Below are positions 41,732-52,919 of a stretch of 64,000 nt of DNA, piece by piece. The position numbers were made by a program, and so were the translations under genes. Under the pieces are notes generated by a model, which saw only the letters and a list, made by a program, of their open reading frames with translations, was not told where the DNA came from and ran no database searches. Origin of the DNA: Symsagittifera roscoffensis (lineage: Eukaryota; Xenacoelomorpha; Acoela; Convolutidae); contig NC_087062.1 in NCBI RefSeq assembly GCF_963678635.1, positions 93,161,845 through 93,225,844 on the forward strand, written 5' to 3'. Each line of letters starts with the position of its first letter. The stretch's first letter is position 1.

Positions 41732-44431
41732 TTACAGTCCCGAAGCTGACTTGTTCAGTCCGACAGGCGGAGTTTTGTTCGCAGCCGCACTGGGCTGTTT
41801 AAGATTGAAACCTCCGCCTGCGTATCTGTTTTTGGACTCCTGGGACTGTGGTTGTATCGGAGGCTTGTTCATCTGCTGCAGAGCCAGTTCCCTTTCCTTC
41901 ACATTCTGCTCTTTCTTCTTCTGCAAGTAGTACTTCTTCTTCGCCTCTTGCAGTTCTTTCGAGAGACGCTCGATCTCAAATTTGTAATCTGACGCCTGAC
42001 TTTCGTACATGTTCAGTTCACTCGCCATACCTTTCAGCTGCTTTGTCTTCTCCTGCAATGTCTTCTTGTACACTTGCAGCTGCTCGGCAACCTCGGGTCC
42101 TGGTTGTCTCGCCAAAATATGCTTCAACTCCAGATACAACTTCTCTTTTTCCTGGATCAGCAGTTCTTTCTCCACAACCTCCTCTGTTTTCTTAATCAGC
42201 CTACGCTGGATGGCCTGGATCTTCTGGATCATCTCGTAGGTGCTCGGGTCAGATCCTTCCAACTTCCTCCACCTGTGAATGTTCATCGGATTTTCCAGCT
42301 CTTCCTCCAGAGCTTTGCATTTAGTTCGCTCTCTCAGCAACTCCCGTTGCATGTGGTACACTTCACGACGCAGTTCGTCAATATTGGCTACGTTCTTGTG
42401 CAAAATATTCTTTTCTCTTCTAAGAGACTTGATCTCAAGTTTCAACAACCGGATATCCTCTTGCCTCGCCTTATACTGGATTTCTCCTTTGTTTAGGGTT
42501 GACTGCTGGATTTTGATCTTTTCGTACAAAAGCGCCAGCTCATCATTTCTGCGAACCAACTGGGTACCCAGTATGTCTCTCTCGCTGATAACTTGGTCCA
42601 GCTCTTTCTTTTGCTTGCTGTGTTCTTGGTCCGCATCAGCAATGATCTTGAGCAACTTTCTCTGCTCGGTCGCTTGATTGCTGATGATGCCTTTAGTCTC
42701 AACAGCCTTTTGTCTGAGTTTATTTCGTTCGGCTACCAAGCTTTCTTTCTCTTTCTCCAAAGCCTTGTACTCCTGGTTTTGTTTAACCAACGCTTCCTCC
42801 TTCGACTGGATTTCTTCCTTGAGTTGGTCAATCTGATGGTTCAGAATCTTCAGCTTCCGTTTCATCTCAGTGATCTCATCTCTCGCCTCAATCAGGCTCT
42901 TGTTGTACAAGTTTCGGTCACTTCTAACTGCTTCATACAAATTTTGCTGTTGCTTCAGCTTAGTTTCTGCCTCTGCAATTTTCTTCTTGTAGTCGAAAAT
43001 CTGCATTTCTCGCACCTTCACGTCTTCCATGTGCTGCAGAACCTTCTGTGTCAATTCTGAAGCTTCGTTGATGTATCTATCTCGCTCTTTTTCCAGTTTG
43101 TAGATAATCTTTCTCTGCTTCTGAGCTTCGTCCTTGTAGTTGGTAATTTCCTGCTCCAAGTTAATTTTGGCCTGCTCGTGAAGCATTGCCAAATTCATTT
43201 GTTTCTGAGTTGCTCCCGCAGCTTTCATCACTTGTTTGTTGAGCATATCGCGTTCCCTGGTCAAATCGTCAATCTGTTTTTTATCCGTGTCATTTTGCTT
43301 CTTAGCAGCTTCCAAGTCTCGTTCGTAACCTCCTATCTTGTTCCTCAGTTCTTCCTTCTGACTTTCAACTGCCGTTTTCTGTTCCTCGGTAGTTCTGCGT
43401 TTTCTTTCCATATTTTCCAGGCCTTTCGAGAGCCTCTGAACTTCAACTTTCAACGTATTCACTTCGTCTTCCTTTGACTTAAGCTCCGCTACTTTTTGGC
43501 TGTTCTCGCCGGCCAAAGCATCTGCGCTGATTAGTTGAACTTCGTAATCGTTTTGCAGTTTGGAATGTTTGGCATTCAGAATATCGAGATCTTTCATAAT
43601 TCTCTCGCTATGCGCTTTCTGGTCTTTGACTTCGTCTTGTAGGCGTTTCTGATCCATTGTCGAACGTTCAATTTGTTGTTTTATTTTACCGTTTTCCACA
43701 GTCTTGAAAGATATTTCTTCCTTGGCATCTTTGAGCTGTTTTTCCAAGTTGTTTCTAGCTCTTTCCTCTCTAGATGCTTCGTTGTTTTTCATCTGAATTT
43801 CCTGGTTCAACTCGAACACTTTTCGCTGATTCTCATCTCTCTCATACGTCAGGTTGTCGTTAGCTTCCTGGGCCGCCTTGTTTCCCTCTCGCAGCCGCAC
43901 AATTTCCTCCAAAAGCTCATCTCTCTCTTTGGTTAGATCATCCTTTATCTTCAACAAGTCACTCACTGAATGCTCGCTTCCCAGTCCAAGACCCGCGCCT
44001 TGCTCCACGAGTTTACTGAGATTAGCTATTTCCATTTTCAGAGATTGAATCGTATCCCTCGCACGTTGTTCCTTTTCGTATGCGGCATCCACCATTTTCC
44101 AAGCCTTTTCAATCTCCTTCTTCAGAGAAGAGATAGTGCTCTGATCTTCCTGCGATATTTTGACGGCAGTTGCTACCTTTGCTGAGTTGGCCACGATCTC
44201 GGCCTGCAGCTCTCGACATTTCAACATGAGACGTTTCTCGCTTTCGTGCGACTTCTTGAGAGACTTGTGAAGTTTCTCGTACTCAACTTTAAATTTCTCT
44301 AATGACTTGTCACCAAGAAGCTCTGATATAGTTTCGTTGAAGTCACGTTCGAGTGCTTCAAAAGCTGCATCTTCAATAGCAGGTTTGTCTTTTTCCTGCA
44401 GAGTTGCGGAGGATGTCGCATCATCAGTCAT
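41732..44431 (-). CDS. CFAP58: Cilia- and flagella-associated protein 58 (CFAP58/CCDC147), single exon, 899 aa
   Basis: Long coiled-coil axonemal protein. In animals CFAP58 acts in motile cilia and the sperm flagellum, where its loss disturbs axoneme and mitochondrial-sheath assembly. The frame runs from ATG 44431 to stop 41732 and is close to the usual length of about 870 aa. It is almost wholly heptad-repeat coiled coil (about residues 30-850). Stretches diagnostic of the family include GDKSLEKFKVEYEKLHKSLK (about 39), KCRELQAEIVANSAKVATAV, LKKEIEKAWKMVDAAYEKEQ, QNLYEAVRSDRNLY, ERDILGTQLVRRNDELALLY, ENPMNIHRWRKLEGSDPSTY and HILARQPGPEVAEQLQVYKK. The C-terminal 60 residues are low in complexity with GGGFNLKQP. 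It has no introns in the coding region, although the orthologues I know are multi-exon. An acceptor-like TATCATTTCAG lies 11 bases before the ATG, so a 5' UTR intron is plausible. The frame is intact, arguing against a dead retrocopy. Confidence 0.97.
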   Translation of the reverse strand: MTDDATSSATLQEKDKPAIEDAAFEALERDFNETISELLGDKSLEKFKVEYEKLHKSLKKSHESEKRLMLKCRELQAEIVANSAKVATAVKISQEDQSTISSLKKEIEKAWKMVDAAYEKEQRARDTIQSLKMEIANLSKLVEQGAGLGLGSEHSVSDLLKIKDDLTKERDELLEEIVRLREGNKAAQEANDNLTYERDENQRKVFELNQEIQMKNNEASREERARNNLEKQLKDAKEEISFKTVENGKIKQQIERSTMDQKRLQDEVKDQKAHSERIMKDLDILNAKHSKLQNDYEVQLISADALAGENSQKVAELKSKEDEVNTLKVEVQRLSKGLENMERKRRTTEEQKTAVESQKEELRNKIGGYERDLEAAKKQNDTDKKQIDDLTRERDMLNKQVMKAAGATQKQMNLAMLHEQAKINLEQEITNYKDEAQKQRKIIYKLEKERDRYINEASELTQKVLQHMEDVKVREMQIFDYKKKIAEAETKLKQQQNLYEAVRSDRNLYNKSLIEARDEITEMKRKLKILNHQIDQLKEEIQSKEEALVKQNQEYKALEKEKESLVAERNKLRQKAVETKGIISNQATEQRKLLKIIADADQEHSKQKKELDQVISERDILGTQLVRRNDELALLYEKIKIQQSTLNKGEIQYKARQEDIRLLKLEIKSLRREKNILHKNVANIDELRREVYHMQRELLRERTKCKALEEELENPMNIHRWRKLEGSDPSTYEMIQKIQAIQRRLIKKTEEVVEKELLIQEKEKLYLELKHILARQPGPEVAEQLQVYKKTLQEKTKQLKGMASELNMYESQASDYKFEIERLSKELQEAKKKYYLQKKKEQNVKERELALQQMNKPPIQPQSQESKNRYAGGGFNLKQPSAAANKTPPVGLNKSASGL

Positions 44432-45045
44432 TTTGTTTAAATCTGAAATGATATCTGACTAGCCTATGATTGATATCCGTAACAAGGACTGAGTCCTATT
44501 TCAACAAGCCCTCCACCAACCTATAGCTCCCATAATAAAAATGCCACTTTAGTGGCGCTCAGGCTTTTTTTTAATTTGAAGCTATGATCTATAACGGGTA
44601 AGAAGCTGGACTCTGTTTCAGCACGAAACATTGGAGGGGCGGCTACGGCATATTTTTTAAAACTATATCATTATAAAATCAAAATTATTTATTTTTGTTC
44701 GAGCAATTAATATTCAACTCCGAATTTTACCACAGGATAATTGAACACTAGCGGGCAGTAAGCCGAAAAATCAGGATTTATTTAGAAAAAGTTTCCGCTT
44801 GTGATGGTCTGTCCAGAAGATTTATATTGAAAGTTTGAAATAGCTTCTACCCACGTCAAGAGAAATTGACCAAAACTTCGGTCTGTGGAGAAACGGAAAT
44901 TTGAAGGGAACTCTTTGCAGTTTATTTTTGGTTATAAAAATGCCAGTATTCTAGAACTTTGTTATATCAAGCTTTTTCAACGGCATGAAAAATTTCGGTT
45001 ATACTGAGTTTCAGAAAAAAGATCACTTGCTTAACGCCTTTTCAT
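44432..45045. other. CFAP58 5' flank, non-coding
   Basis: Contains the likely 5' untranslated region and promoter of CFAP58 (minus strand), including the acceptor-like TATCATTTCAG at about 44443-44453. No other gene recognised. Confidence 0.4.
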
Positions 45046-45445
45046 ACTTACACACAGAAGCGGAGCAGAAATTTGCAGCACTTGCGCTACAACACAAATA
45101 TAGCATGACAAAAGAACACACAGAAACTGAGATGAAAGCTGCAAGGTCGACTTTTTTTAATGTCGAGAAAAACCAGGTCTACCAAAATCTTCATATTTTT
45201 ATCTTGGTTTTTCTTGAAAAAAACTTATTCTTACAAAAAACATGTCTGATAAAAAAAAATAAATTAGCATCAAAACAAAACTTACAAAGCGGTAAAAAGC
45301 CAACATTTATGAGCAGACACCCGTTCAGGTTACAAATTTGTTTTCATTTGAAACAACTTGAAATCAGAACAAACTCAGATGATTCATAACACAGATGCGA
45401 AGCGGAGTTTCGCATCATTTGCGATACCACATCAGTAGAAAACAG
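45046..45445 (+). repeat. Two copies of the ACACAGA(G/A)GCGAAGCGGAG repeat
   Basis: One copy at about 45051-45110 (ACACAGAAGCGGAGCAGAAA), the other at 45389-45430 (ACACAGATGCGAAGCGGAGT then TTCGCATCATTTGCGATACC). A 134-codon open frame spans part of this (44985-45389) but resembles repeat-derived sequence, not a known protein. Confidence 0.5.
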
Positions 45446-45609
45446 ACCTACGACACAAATTGGAATTACGATCAATATTATTGTTGGAAGAACATTCCGA
45501 ATTTTAACGATTGTGCAGCTACAATCGTTACGGAGCAATTACAGAGAATTCGGAGGGGAATTTTAATTCCTTCCCGAGTGACGATAAGATTGCTGTTCAC
45601 CCGGATTCA

Positions 45610-46205
45610 TTCTTAACATGAGGCCGAATTTCTAACCCCTGAGATTACTATGACAGCCCCCCAACAACAAGTTAGGACATTCAAACTTTGAAAAAACAAT
45701 TAAATGGTAATTTTCATGAATATTTTTATGAAAAAATCACAAAAAACGTCATACCTGGAAAACTACAATGATTTGAGCTGTCAAACTTGGAGGCAAAACT
45801 CGCAACCCCCTGAGAGAACCCTGAGAGAGCCTCACTACAGAGATGAAAATTTCAAAATTTTGTAAAAAATTTTTTATACCTCGGTTTTCTGAAAAATTTT
45901 GAAAAAAAAACCTAAAATAACGTCATTATTAGGAGTTACCTAAACTAACGTCAAGATTTGAGCAGCCATATTCAGAGGCAAGATTCGCAACCCTTGAGAG
46001 TACCCTCACAAAATCCAACAACAGGATTGAGATACGTTTTGGAAATTTTTTAAATCTAAGTTACTGAAGTTTTTTTGAAAAAATCATAAAAACTATCATA
46101 TCGCGAAAACTACAAGGATTTGAGAAGTCAGAATTGGAGGCATGATTCGCAACCCCTGAGAGTACCCTGACAGCACCCAACTACAGATAATATCCTACTA
46201 TTGGG
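45610..46205 (+). repeat. Diverged tandem repeats, period about 165-185 bp
   Basis: The order GATTTGAG, then GGAGGCA-ATTCGCAACCCCTGAGAG, then ACCCTGA-AGC, then CAACTACAG recurs at about 45771, 45954 and 46118. A partial copy (CTAACCCCTGAGATTACTAT) lies near 45632. Each is followed by a long poly-A/T section with AAAAAATCA-AAAAAC. Confidence 0.75.
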
Positions 46206-47280
46206 TTGCTAATTTCAAATTGATGAAATAAACACTGAAAAGTTAGATTACTTCGATTTTTTTCCTGAGACAACGTGTATAAAAAACAAAAAATAGTGGC
46301 TAAAATTACCCGATATACTCTAGTAAAAGACCAAAATATACAAGAGACGAGAACAAAACAACCAGTTTATCTGGAAAAAAGACCGAAAAACAAAAAACGA
46401 AATCTGAAAAGAAAAAGTTAAAATATGACATAATTGGTTTTAAGTTTGACATTGGTTAAGTCGTCCTGATTTCCATTCTTGCCTCATAGAGCATTGCAAC
46501 AAAAAAAGCTCGAAAATCCTCAAAACATTGTTAAAACACAGTTGGAAAAAAAATTCATCAGAATACTGCACAGAGTTCTTTGCGATACCACGAAAAAAGT
46601 ATTGCAATCTAGCAGGTGGAAAAATAGAGCCAATAAGTCCAACTAAAATGAAAAATGAGTCGTTAAGCATACCAACGTGGTAAAAAGGTGCATGATTGAT
46701 TGACAGACTCGAAAAGACGCTCAGTCTGGGGCCAATCTTCCCCAAATTCATACAATTACATCACGATTTGTCAACCAAACTACCAACTCTAAAAACACAA
46801 ATCTAAAATAGCGGCAGAAACAAAGATTTACGCGAAGAATAACACTATATTAAATTGCAGCACATGGGAGCAAGCGTTCGCGAATCACTAATTGCGCGTT
46901 TGAAGTTAGGTATCTGACTTTATAAATGTCCTGAGCAGCGTCGTCAAGATCTTGACTTTTTTGAATTTTGATCTTGACTACACAATCTTTACGTTGACTC
47001 TTGACAAAAAGTCAATCTTGACTTTGACCTTGACTCTTGTTTCCACATCAAAGTCTTTGCTTCAATCTGGGCCATAAAAACTGAATCTTGACTCAATCTT
47101 GATTTTTCCGAAACCTTTTTTTGAAGAAGCGCTCAAAAACGAGGAAACGAAAGATCCAAAAAATGTCGAGAGGCTTAAACAAGTAGTTAAACTGTTTTCT
47201 TTTAATTTGCTTCTGAGGTTCTCATATCTTGAAGCAGTTAAATGAGTTTTAGATAGTGATATTTCGAGATATGCCTCCTA
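46206..47280. other. Non-coding stretch with CTTGACT simple repeats
   Basis: 46440-46751 (minus) is a 103-codon ATG frame with hydrophobic segments but no recognisable family; I do not call it. At 46950-47105 there are about ten TCTTGACT/CTTGACTTT strings in a degenerate short-period repeat. Confidence 0.4.
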
Positions 47281-50200
47281 AGGAGAAAACAATAAGTTGA
47301 AAAGGCACAACATCAATGAGTGATCACATCGAACAAAAATATGAACGGAAACCCCAAAGACAAAGTGTTGACTGCAATCAATGAAATATTTCTGTGCAGA
47401 ATGCTTCAAGAAACTAAACACAGCCTATCAACATATGTGACAACCAGCTTTAATCTGGTATTGTGGTTTTTGCTACCCTGCTGTGAAGGAGTCGATCAAT
47501 AAGGAACAAGAAACCGGAGAAATGATATTTTATTTTTAAAAAAACTCAGAGAAAACTCAACAATGAAAACATGAACACCATGATGACTGACAAGCTTTTA
47601 GCTGGACCAGCTCAGGGATGCATAAAAGAAAAAAACAGGTATTTGGAATAAGTTAAAAGCCGGAAGATGAAGCGTCTACAAAAATTATAGAGGCAAACGA
47701 AGAAAAAAAGCGCGAAGCTGAAAAAATTAAGCGGAAAAAACATTATCATTTGGCGAGGAAAAAAAGTACGGTGAGTGAAATCGAAGAAAGAAAAAACGAG
47801 GATAATAACTTATTTGATAAGCTTTCATCAAATGGTGACAAGGAGGCAAAGAGTTTGTAAAAAAAGACCCGACTTGGTCGGAAATCCAATAACCAAATAA
47901 ACAGACCACTATGAGTTTCATTCAACGCCGAACAAGATGTTCTTTTACTCGAAATCTCGAAGAACTGAAAGACGCAGATGCTGAAATTAAAGTTGAAACC
48001 TCAGGATTAGTCCCAACCGAAGTTTGAAGAGAAGAGATGAAATGCAAAAACTAGTTACGAGAGCCAAAAAAAACATGAACAAAGCCGAATAAGGGAAATT
48101 TGTGCATCTGGTTCCTGTTTTGCATTTTAAAAAATTACAAAAAAAGAAGAGGCAGGAAAATTATTTTTTTTTGCTAGACGAACCATGTCACATTTTTAAC
48201 AAAAACATCAAGAGTTGGTAAAATAAAATAATGACATAAATTACCCACAGGATGTTTTTGATTTACTTGAAACTCAACCAAAAAAAAAACAGAAAAAGTA
48301 TTTGGATCTCAGTTTGGCACAAAAAAGAGAACTACAAAACAAGTCAGTTATCCGAATCCAAAAGAAAATGGACGAGGAATTTTAATGTTAATGAACAAAA
48401 AAATTTACTATTTGATAAGTTAATAACAAACTGATCTCCCAAGATTTGATGATATACGACAATGCTGTCGGTCGAAAAACCATTTGCCTTCAATTATCTA
48501 CCGGAGTCCAAACTCAACCGAGTCAAGTAGTAATTCTTTGTACCGCTCAGCCATGGACATCTGTGATGAAGGTTCGAATGATGTGGTTGTTATACTTGGT
48601 AATACAAACTTATCCTCGATCAACTGGGACAAAGTGAGTACAACTCAAGATGATTAGAGCAAGAGTTCAAATTTCTGGAAGAAGTTAGGGTTTTATTCCT
48701 TATATAACATATCAACGAGCTAACAAGCATCACAGCAGGAGATAAACAATCACTTCTTGATATCACACTAACCGCCGGTCTAAACAATCTTGTGGCTAAA
48801 ATTAATGTACCTCTTGCACAAAGTGACCATGTTCTTTAGAACGGAAACGAAATTATCAATAAATCTTGAGGACAATAAGATAAAAACTCGAGGCAACTCT
48901 AAAATGAAACAAGACTGCTCGTATTAGGGCGAAGCCCTGAATGTTCCGACTGCCTATTAAGGTTTATCGAGCAGTAATAACATTTGAAATTTTTTTATGG
49001 AAATCATCCCCCCACAAGCCATATAAAGTACAAAAGGATAGATTTCGTTCCTTGTAACAAATCAATTATGGCAAATAAGCTTCGGTAAACTAATTTGGAA
49101 CGATTTCTAAGCCGGATTAACTCTCCGCTTACGCGTTAATAGCGCGAAATATATCGCGCGTTAATTGTCCCAAATTAGCCAAAATGGCAATCTTTAAACC
49201 CCCATAACTTAACGAAAAATGATCACAGGTGAAATATCTTTTCAATTTTGAGCTCAAGCCAACAATACCTTTCGAATGATGAAAACAAAAATCCGTCAAA
49301 AATGGCTAGATAAAAAGTCGAAATTTGTCCGAAGAAAAAAAAAACCCACCCCGAGCACAAATATTCCGTTACTTTCGTATCGAAAGTCGGAACAATTAGA
49401 ATGGAATGCAATATGAAATGAACCAAATTGAAATTGAAGTTATAACAGCATAGAAGAGGTATAGGAAAACCTGCGGCATAAATAAATTCTACTAATAGAA
49501 ATTATGTACCAATCTCAAAACTAAGACAGAGAACCTTGAAACGAGTACCGCTCTCGAATGAAGACTATAAATTTTTAAAAAAATTTAAAAAAGAAGGCTT
49601 GAAACAAAATTTGTTGGTCTAGAAAAATTTGATAATTAGAAAGAAGCAGTTAATGCAGCCAGCGAAATAGATTTTTTGGCTAAAAAAAAATCATGTATCA
49701 AAAGAAGTGAAATTGAAACCACAAAAATTTTGGAGTTACGTGAGACAAAGTGTTTAAAAAATGCAGTATTGGCATTAGCTGAAGCAGGTGGGACGTTAAC
49801 AACAAAAGATAAAAAAAATTTTAAGATCCTATAGAAAAACTTTGATCGGGTTTGACAAAGGAACGTCTCGGTGAAAGAAACATTTCCAGTAGCAAAAACC
49901 GGTTGTCAAATTAGGAAAATTCGGAACAAACAGTCAACAAGCAATTAAACGTCATCAATGTTTCAAAATTACCAGGACCAGACGTAATCCACCCGAAGTT
50001 TTTTGTTAGACTTAAAACTTCAATTAGTTTCTGCATTAACCAGAAGTTTTAATCAAATCCTGGAAAGATAGTAGGGGTTTTTGAAGATTGGAAAATGGCG
50101 CAGATAACTTCTATTTTTAAAAAAAATATGCATTGGCGGAAAACTAGTAAACCAGTGAGCCTTTCACTGTCTGAAAAACGCATTTAATGAATCATCTGAA

Positions 50201-51520
50201 TAGAAAAAGAACTCCTCGTATAAAACTACAAAATGGGTTTTTATCTGGAAGATTATCCTGAAACCCAGAAAACGATCGAAGACTTCGCGTCAACTCTGAA
50301 TAAGCACAGAGAATTTGATGTAATCTACGTTGACTTTAAAAAATATTGACTCAGTGCCACAAAAAAGACTCTTAGGTGATCTACAGCAGTATGTAATAAA
50401 CGAGAAAACATTGAATTGGACCAAAACACTTCAATTCTATTAGACACCAAACAGAAGTAACCAATGATAACAAGTCAAATAGGAAATAAGTACATAGAGA
50501 AACTCCTCAAGGAGCTGTCGTCAGATCAGTGTTTTTGTTCTAAAGTCTAACAACTCAAGGCGAGATTAATTAACATCAAATTTATTACTATTCGCTAACA
50601 ATGCCAAATTATACTGCAAGATAAATGACACAAGAGGAGTTCAAATTTTTCAAGATGTTCTTAATGTTGGAAATTTTGTCAAAAACAGCTTTTTTCATTG
50701 AAATTACAATAAATATGAACAGATGACAATTGCAAATGAAAAAATTGATGATTTTGAACACAGTTACTGTTTCTGCTGAAAAAAACTTAAAAAAATCGAG
50801 GTAGGAAGAAATTTGGGAGTAATAATTAATATTCATTTTTCAATGAAGCGCATGTTTTCACCGAAATAAAAAAGCAAACTGACTAATTGCAATTTTCATG
50901 AAGACTTTCAACTATATGACTACAGCTGCGTTTGAGAAAGCATTTGAAGGAGCCATACAATATTCCCATCTTGATGTTTTTATTCAAGCCTGGTATCCGC
51001 AACGCAAAAAAGATATACAATTTTTGGAAAATTTTCAACGGAAAGCAACTCGAATGACTAATGGATCGAGGGAAATAAACTTTGAGAAAGAACCACAAGC
51101 TAGAACATCGTGGAAGATGAGGAACAATAATTGAAATGTTCACACTTGTTGTGACCAAAAGCCATAAAAAATTTATTTTGATCAAACAACAGAGACGCAA
51201 GGATAAATTACAAGAATATTGTGACGAGGAAAGCCAATCTTGAAGTAAGAAAACACTTTTTCATAATCAGAACTGCATCAGACTAGAAAAAAACATGCTG
51301 CGAGGAGAACTTATCTCGATCTAAGACGATCTTATGAGGAGAACTTATGAGACGATCTAAGAAAAAAGTAATACAGAATGACCTGATCAAAAGCTGCGGC
51401 AGCATTGCCTAATGATCAGAATTTTACTAATCTAAACGGAACTGTTACCTCCGGACTAAGTTATGATTTTAATTCAACATGCACCTCGTAATAATGATTC
51501 AGTTCATCATGCACCAAGAT
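47281..51520 (+). pseudogene. Decayed CR1/jockey-like non-LTR retrotransposon (LINE)
   Basis: Endonuclease pieces lie at about 48470-48835: VIYRSPNSTE-like text with shifts (IIYRSPNSTESSSNSL), VVVILGNTNLSSINWDKV (the family usually has GDFNLP.I.W), and LLDITLTAGLNNLVAKI…SDHVL. Reverse transcriptase pieces lie at about 49940-51200: KLPGPDVIHPK (family GPDGI.P), PVSLSLS, GFLSGR, FDVIYVDFKKY, PQGAVV, LLLFANNAKLY, then WYPQRKKDIQFLENFQRKAT. Many stops and frameshifts make it inactive, and the catalytic FADD motif reads FANN. A family A repeat (48905-49410) interrupts it between endonuclease and polymerase. The 5' part (47281-48400) is assigned by position only; edges are uncertain. Confidence 0.85.
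48905..49410 (+). repeat. Family A dispersed repeat, best-preserved forward copy
   Basis: About 505 bp from AACAAGACTGCTCGTATTAG to CTTTCGTATCGAAAGTCGGA. Near the start AGGGCGAAGCCCT (48926-48938) forms a perfect small hairpin; near the end ACTTTCGTATCGAAAGT forms another. The middle has CGATTTCTAAGCCGGATTAA, GCGCGAAATATATCGCGCGT, AAACCCCCATAACTTAACGA and GTCCGAAGAAAAAAAAAACC. It encodes no protein. It is inserted in the LINE relic. Confidence 0.9.
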
Positions 51521-52915
51521 TTAAAGTAAGTAAAGTGATTTTGTTGAACAAGTTGTTAACCTGTCGAGGAAGTCTATATTTCAGGTTGATAGAGCTTGCT
51601 AATTGCAAGCATAACAAGTGTGAAAAAAACAGCGCATAAACTCGAGATTTGATTTGCTAGTACAAATATGACGTAAATCACTCGTGAAACATTCAGTAAA
51701 ACTTCAAAAAACACTGAAAAGAACAAAAAACTTCAAAAAAATATGTCATCAAAAAAATTTAAAGCCACAAGATTATCATAAGATATGAACAAAACAAATA
51801 ATCAAATAAGCTGACAGAACTAAAGCGGACCCCTAATCAGCTGAAAATTAACCAAAAACGTCTGGCAGCAACGAAAAATTAGTAAGATCTCGCATAAACC
51901 AACAAAGAAGTTAAGAAATTGTTTATTCTCAAAATTGAATGCAAGCCAAAGCATCAGTCTTCAAAATAAAAACTTCATCATATCTACCGTTTTTGTCGTC
52001 AGCCATTCTCTTAAAATTTTTATTCATGGGCAGAAGTGATTTTAACATACCATTGCTCTTTTTTGTCGATTAGACTATGAATATTCTTACCGACTATGAA
52101 TATTAACGTGATCAATATTATCGCCAAGCAGCGAACTTACTGATTGGGTTCACTTTTGCCACCAAGGACGTTTCACTTATATTTATATTAATATAAACCT
52201 GAAGCTTTTATGACTATGATATGAACTTGAACTACACTATTTATCATCAATTTGGGGTAACCCTTGAACTGACAGAAAATTTTGGAGCTGAAATTCGACA
52301 AATTTGACTAAATAACAACAAAATTAGGAAATAATTTGAATAAATCACATGACAGAAAAGAGGGACATCAACTTGATACAATTCTTGATCGAATAACAAC
52401 TGCCAAGAAAAATGCAACTAAATAAATTTACTAGCAAAGACTACAAAACTAAGTTTTATTTAATTTATATGCCGCTTAGTTATATTATAATCTCAATTGT
52501 GTAACTCTCAGGTTATTTCAATATATATTCTTTAATCGGGACGCAACTCTTAATAAACTTCATTGCAGAATCACAACAGTAAAAATAAATTGTAATTCCG
52601 CATCAGAAAATATTCCTTATAGATATAGCCTCTCAGATAAAACAAAAATTAGGCTACAAAGTCTAGTGGCATCTAGTCACAGTGAAATATAGGCCTCTAA
52701 AAAATGGTAGCAGGGGGTAGGTCGCAAAAAAACTGAAAAAATTTTTTCTAAAAATAATCGAAAAGGTTTGATTGACTATTCATATTTGTTGGCCAAACTT
52801 CAAAATATTTTTGTTGAATATTTTTATTTAAAAAAAAATTGTTTGCCCTCAATTGTTTTCCATTACAATAATTTCACGTTGACACAATCAGACAAAACGA
52901 TCAAAGAAGAGCAGA
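51521..52915. other. Non-coding stretch
   Basis: AT-rich with stops in all frames. Possible remnants of LINE-like sequence, but nothing I can name. Confidence 0.35.
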
Positions 52916-52919
52916 CAAA

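Noticed and set aside
44985-45389. 134-codon plus-strand frame
   Set aside because: It covers copies of a short dispersed repeat and poly-A segments; similar text occurs in other non-coding repeats.
46440-46751. 103-codon minus-strand ATG frame with hydrophobic stretches
   Set aside because: No family, AT-driven composition (Phe/Leu/Ile), and no splice or promoter context. It is kept only as a note in the region entry.
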